Part shown: positions 62,416 through 64,000 of the stretch, piece after piece
How positions within the stretch are numbered: the stretch's first letter is position 1
Layout: every line of letters starts with the position of its first letter
DNA from: Flavobacteriales bacterium
GTDB lineage: Bacteria; Bacteroidota; Bacteroidia; Flavobacteriales_F; PHOS-HE28
Direction: 5' to 3'
Length of the DNA stretch: 64,000 nt
Assembly (NCBI GenBank): GCA_020635675.1
Contig: JACJZJ010000004.1
Span: forward strand, 186,001 to 250,000
Notes under the pieces: model-generated
Seen by the model: only the letters and a program-made list of their open reading frames with translations
What the model was told of the DNA's origin: nothing
Database searches by the model: none
Translations under genes and position numbers: made by a program

Positions 62416-62423
62416 CGAATGTA
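62416..62423 (-). promoter_or_regulatory. -7 element TACATTCG
   Basis: TAnnTTCG-type element on the minus strand, 15 bp before the ATG at 62400 of the M14 peptidase gene. Confidence 0.5.
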
Positions 62424-62515
62424 GATCGCCTGCAGGACGAAGAACGCGCCGCCGTTGAACGGCTGTTTATCCGCACCGCCCACCGATCACCCGGCCGCGG
62501 TAACGTTCGACCGGC

Positions 62516-62695
62516 TCAGCTCTCCACCTCGTCCTTCTGCGCGAAAGGGGCGATACAACTTGCATCCTCCTCGCATGCAGGCGCGGCGGCCTGCTCAATG
62601 GTCACCGGCGGAATTGGATCGGGCTGGATCCGGGCGTAGAGCTGCTCGTCATCCGTCAGGCAGAGCAGCAGGGTCAGGGTCTGTACAGGCCACAT
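62516..62695 (-). CDS. Possible small acidic protein
   Basis: A 59-codon frame with an N-terminal hydrophobic stretch (PVQTLTLLLCL) and an acidic, Cys-containing tail (ACEEDASCIAPFAQKDEVES). Third positions are mostly G or C, as in nearby genes. No family is recognised. The start ATG at 62695 is the only reasonable one. It may be real but is supported only by codon pattern and position in a gap between larger genes. Confidence 0.35.
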   Translation of the reverse strand: MWPVQTLTLLLCLTDDEQLYARIQPDPIPPVTIEQAAAPACEEDASCIAPFAQKDEVES

Positions 62696-62767
62696 GGTCA
62701 GCGAACGATTCGTTAGAGGGGCGTGTCCAAGTGCCCAGAGGTCCACTGATCGTAAGGCAGGGGCAAA

Positions 62768-62833
62768 AATGGGTCGATATGATCCGCTTGTCAAGGACGA
62801 ATCATTGTTTTCATCCTATCAATGGGTCGATAT
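62768..62833. repeat. Two 13-bp direct repeats
   Basis: AATGGGTCGATAT occurs at 62768-62780 and again at 62821-62833, start to start 53 bp, in a 255-bp gene-free stretch (62696-62950) with lower GC than its surroundings. No gene is supported in this gap. The repeats could be regulator-binding sites or chance. Confidence 0.5.
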
Positions 62834-62950
62834 TGTCGATGAATAGCTTCCTGGATCAGCACCGTACCATGGTCCGTTCGCGATGCACCTGGTCGGATGC
62901 GGGTGCAAGTGCGTCGTGTTGACGAGCTTGGTCGGACCAAAGCGGACACC

Positions 62951-63478
62951 ATGGACACAACACCCGGATCGCACACGCAAAAGAGCATACTGGTGATCGG
63001 TCTCACCGCGCTGATCGGCTTCGGGGCCGGCCGGCTTACCTCATCCATCCAAGGACCGTCCGGACCGCGCATAACGGGCATCGGGGGCATCTTCTTCAAG
63101 AGCGAGGACCCGAAGGAACTCAAGGCCTGGTACGCCGAACATTTCGGCATGCCGACGAACGAATACGGAGCGATGTTCGAGTTCCGCGAGGGTGCGGATC
63201 CCAGGAGCATCGGGTACCTGCAGTGGAGCCCGTTCTCGCAGAAGACCACCTATTTCGCTCCATCCGAAAAGCCGTTCATGATCAACTACCGCGTGAAGGG
63301 GATCGAAGCGCTGGTGGACGAACTGAAGGCCTCGGGCGCCACGGTGACCGACAGCATCGCCACCTATGAATATGGAAAGTTCGTGCACGTGATGGACCCC
63401 GAGGGCAACAAGCTCGAACTTTGGGAACCGATGGACAGTGTGTTCACCAACCTGTACGAAGGAACCACGGTGAAATGA
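62951..63478 (+). CDS. Membrane-anchored VOC (glyoxalase-like) protein
   Basis: A 175-aa protein. An N-terminal membrane segment (ILVIGLTALIGFGAGRL, residues 13-29) is followed by a single vicinal-oxygen-chelate domain (GIGGIFFKSEDPKELKAWYA, FEFREGAD, FVHVMDPEGNKLELWEP). The Glu residues in KLELWEP and in MFEFREG fit metal ligands. A membrane anchor is unusual for a VOC protein, which is normally cytoplasmic. ATG at 62951 gives the anchor. The stop overlaps the start of the next gene (ATGA, 63475-63478), so they are co-translated. Confidence 0.78.
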   Translation: MDTTPGSHTQKSILVIGLTALIGFGAGRLTSSIQGPSGPRITGIGGIFFKSEDPKELKAWYAEHFGMPTNEYGAMFEFREGADPRSIGYLQWSPFSQKTTYFAPSEKPFMINYRVKGIEALVDELKASGATVTDSIATYEYGKFVHVMDPEGNKLELWEPMDSVFTNLYEGTTVK

Positions 63479-64000
63479 ACCGCTCGTTGCTGGCGTGGCT
63501 TGCGCTCCTAAGCGCAACGCCGATCATGGCACAGACCCACATGGGGCCCCGCATCGGGCTCGGTCTTGCCTCGATCACCGCCATCGGTGGCGGAGGCAGC
63601 GGCCAGCTGAAGCCGGGACCACTGGCGGGCTGGAGCTTCGACATGTCACTCGGCAAGCGCACGGCGCTTCTCGTGGAGCCCATGTACATCGCCAAGGGCA
63701 GCCTGGCCAATTACCCCACGATCGACAAGACCGAACGGATCGATCTGCACGTGGTCGAGGTGCCGTTGCTCCTGAAACTTTGGATGAGCAAGGAACCCGG
63801 TGGCATGTTCCTCGATGCCGGACTCGCTCCCGGATATCTGTTCAAGGGCACCGTGAAGACCTGGCAGAACGGCAACGAGGTCGGTTCGCGCAGCTACGAG
63901 ACGGGCACCACGAGCAAATTGCGCATCAGCGGTGCGTTCGGGATCGGGTTCCAGAAGAGGTGGTTCGCGGTGGAATTCCGTGCCCAATCCACGTTCAACC
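63475..64000 (+). CDS. Outer-membrane beta-barrel protein (3' partial)
   Basis: A secreted barrel-like protein with at least 175 residues, running off the window end. The signal peptide (SLLAWLALLSATPIMAQ) is followed by strands typical of PorT-like or small Bacteroidota barrels: MGPRIGLGLASITAIGGG, ALLVEPMYIAKGSL, VEVPLLLKLWMSK, MFLDAGLAPGYLFKG and AFGIGFQKRWFAVEFRAQS. Its start overlaps the VOC gene stop as ATGA. It is listed although no stop is visible. The function is unknown. Confidence 0.7.
   Translation, partial: MNRSLLAWLALLSATPIMAQTHMGPRIGLGLASITAIGGGGSGQLKPGPLAGWSFDMSLGKRTALLVEPMYIAKGSLANYPTIDKTERIDLHVVEVPLLLKLWMSKEPGGMFLDAGLAPGYLFKGTVKTWQNGNEVGSRSYETGTTSKLRISGAFGIGFQKRWFAVEFRAQSTFN

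Overview
The window looks like chromosome from a high-GC (about 60% by eye) member of the Bacteroidota, most likely an uncultured Flavobacteriales-type lineage. The signs are: a GldA/GldF/GldG ABC system; about ten secreted proteins with type IX secretion (T9SS) C-terminal sorting domains or degenerate versions of them; a PorE-like TPR/propeller/OmpA protein; GWxTD and DUF6787-type proteins; and the Bacteroidota promoter -7 element TAnnTTTG, often relaxed here to TAnnTTCG, directly upstream of many starts. There is no phage, transposon, CRISPR array or rRNA operon. One tRNA, tRNA-Ser(UGA), is present. Coding density is very high, with many ATGA start/stop overlaps.

Layout. 1-4062: gldA (5' end cut off), gldF, gldG and a DUF4340 gene. 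4180-8286: a four-gene operon joined throughout by ATGA overlaps, coding for a C39-like cysteine peptidase, a RimK-like ATP-grasp ligase, a GCS2-type carboxylate-amine ligase and an N-formylglutamate amidohydrolase-like enzyme. This is a candidate peptide or amide-bond system and the most interesting locus. 8401-17928: LamG protein, M36 metallopeptidase, MBL hydrolase, tRNA-Ser, GWxTD protein, glycosyltransferase, aroQ, xerD and a small secreted protein. 18129-28159: a minus-strand block of envelope proteins (repeat adhesin-like protein, sugar-dehydrogenase propeller, M1 aminopeptidase, coiled-coil lipoprotein, secreted protein, beta-barrel).

28455-31404: LytTR response regulator, small membrane protein and a T9SS surface protein. 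31598-34536: PEP synthase and a thioesterase. 34644-40721: secreted esterase, then mnmH (tRNA 2-selenouridine synthase) and selD (selenophosphate synthase) separated by two secreted-protein genes; together they point to selenium use in tRNA. 40866-45265: a basic, possibly DNA-binding protein, universal stress protein, sorbosone-dehydrogenase-like protein, PAP2 phosphatase, a secreted propeller and a small ORF. 45257-54012: a 1240-aa PKD/PA14 propeller protein, acylphosphatase, PA0069-like radical SAM protein, TolB-like lipoprotein, T9SS protein, DUF6787-like protein, orphan Vsr endonuclease and a 2OG-Fe(II) oxygenase. 54062-57999: the PorE-like protein coupled to queE, a small KOW/CarD-like protein and a GreA-like factor. 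58106-64000: GNAT-nitrilase fusion, Kir-type K+ channel, M14 carboxypeptidase, a VOC protein and an outer-membrane barrel cut off by the window end.

All functional calls rest on motifs and family resemblance read from the sequence; no database search was run.
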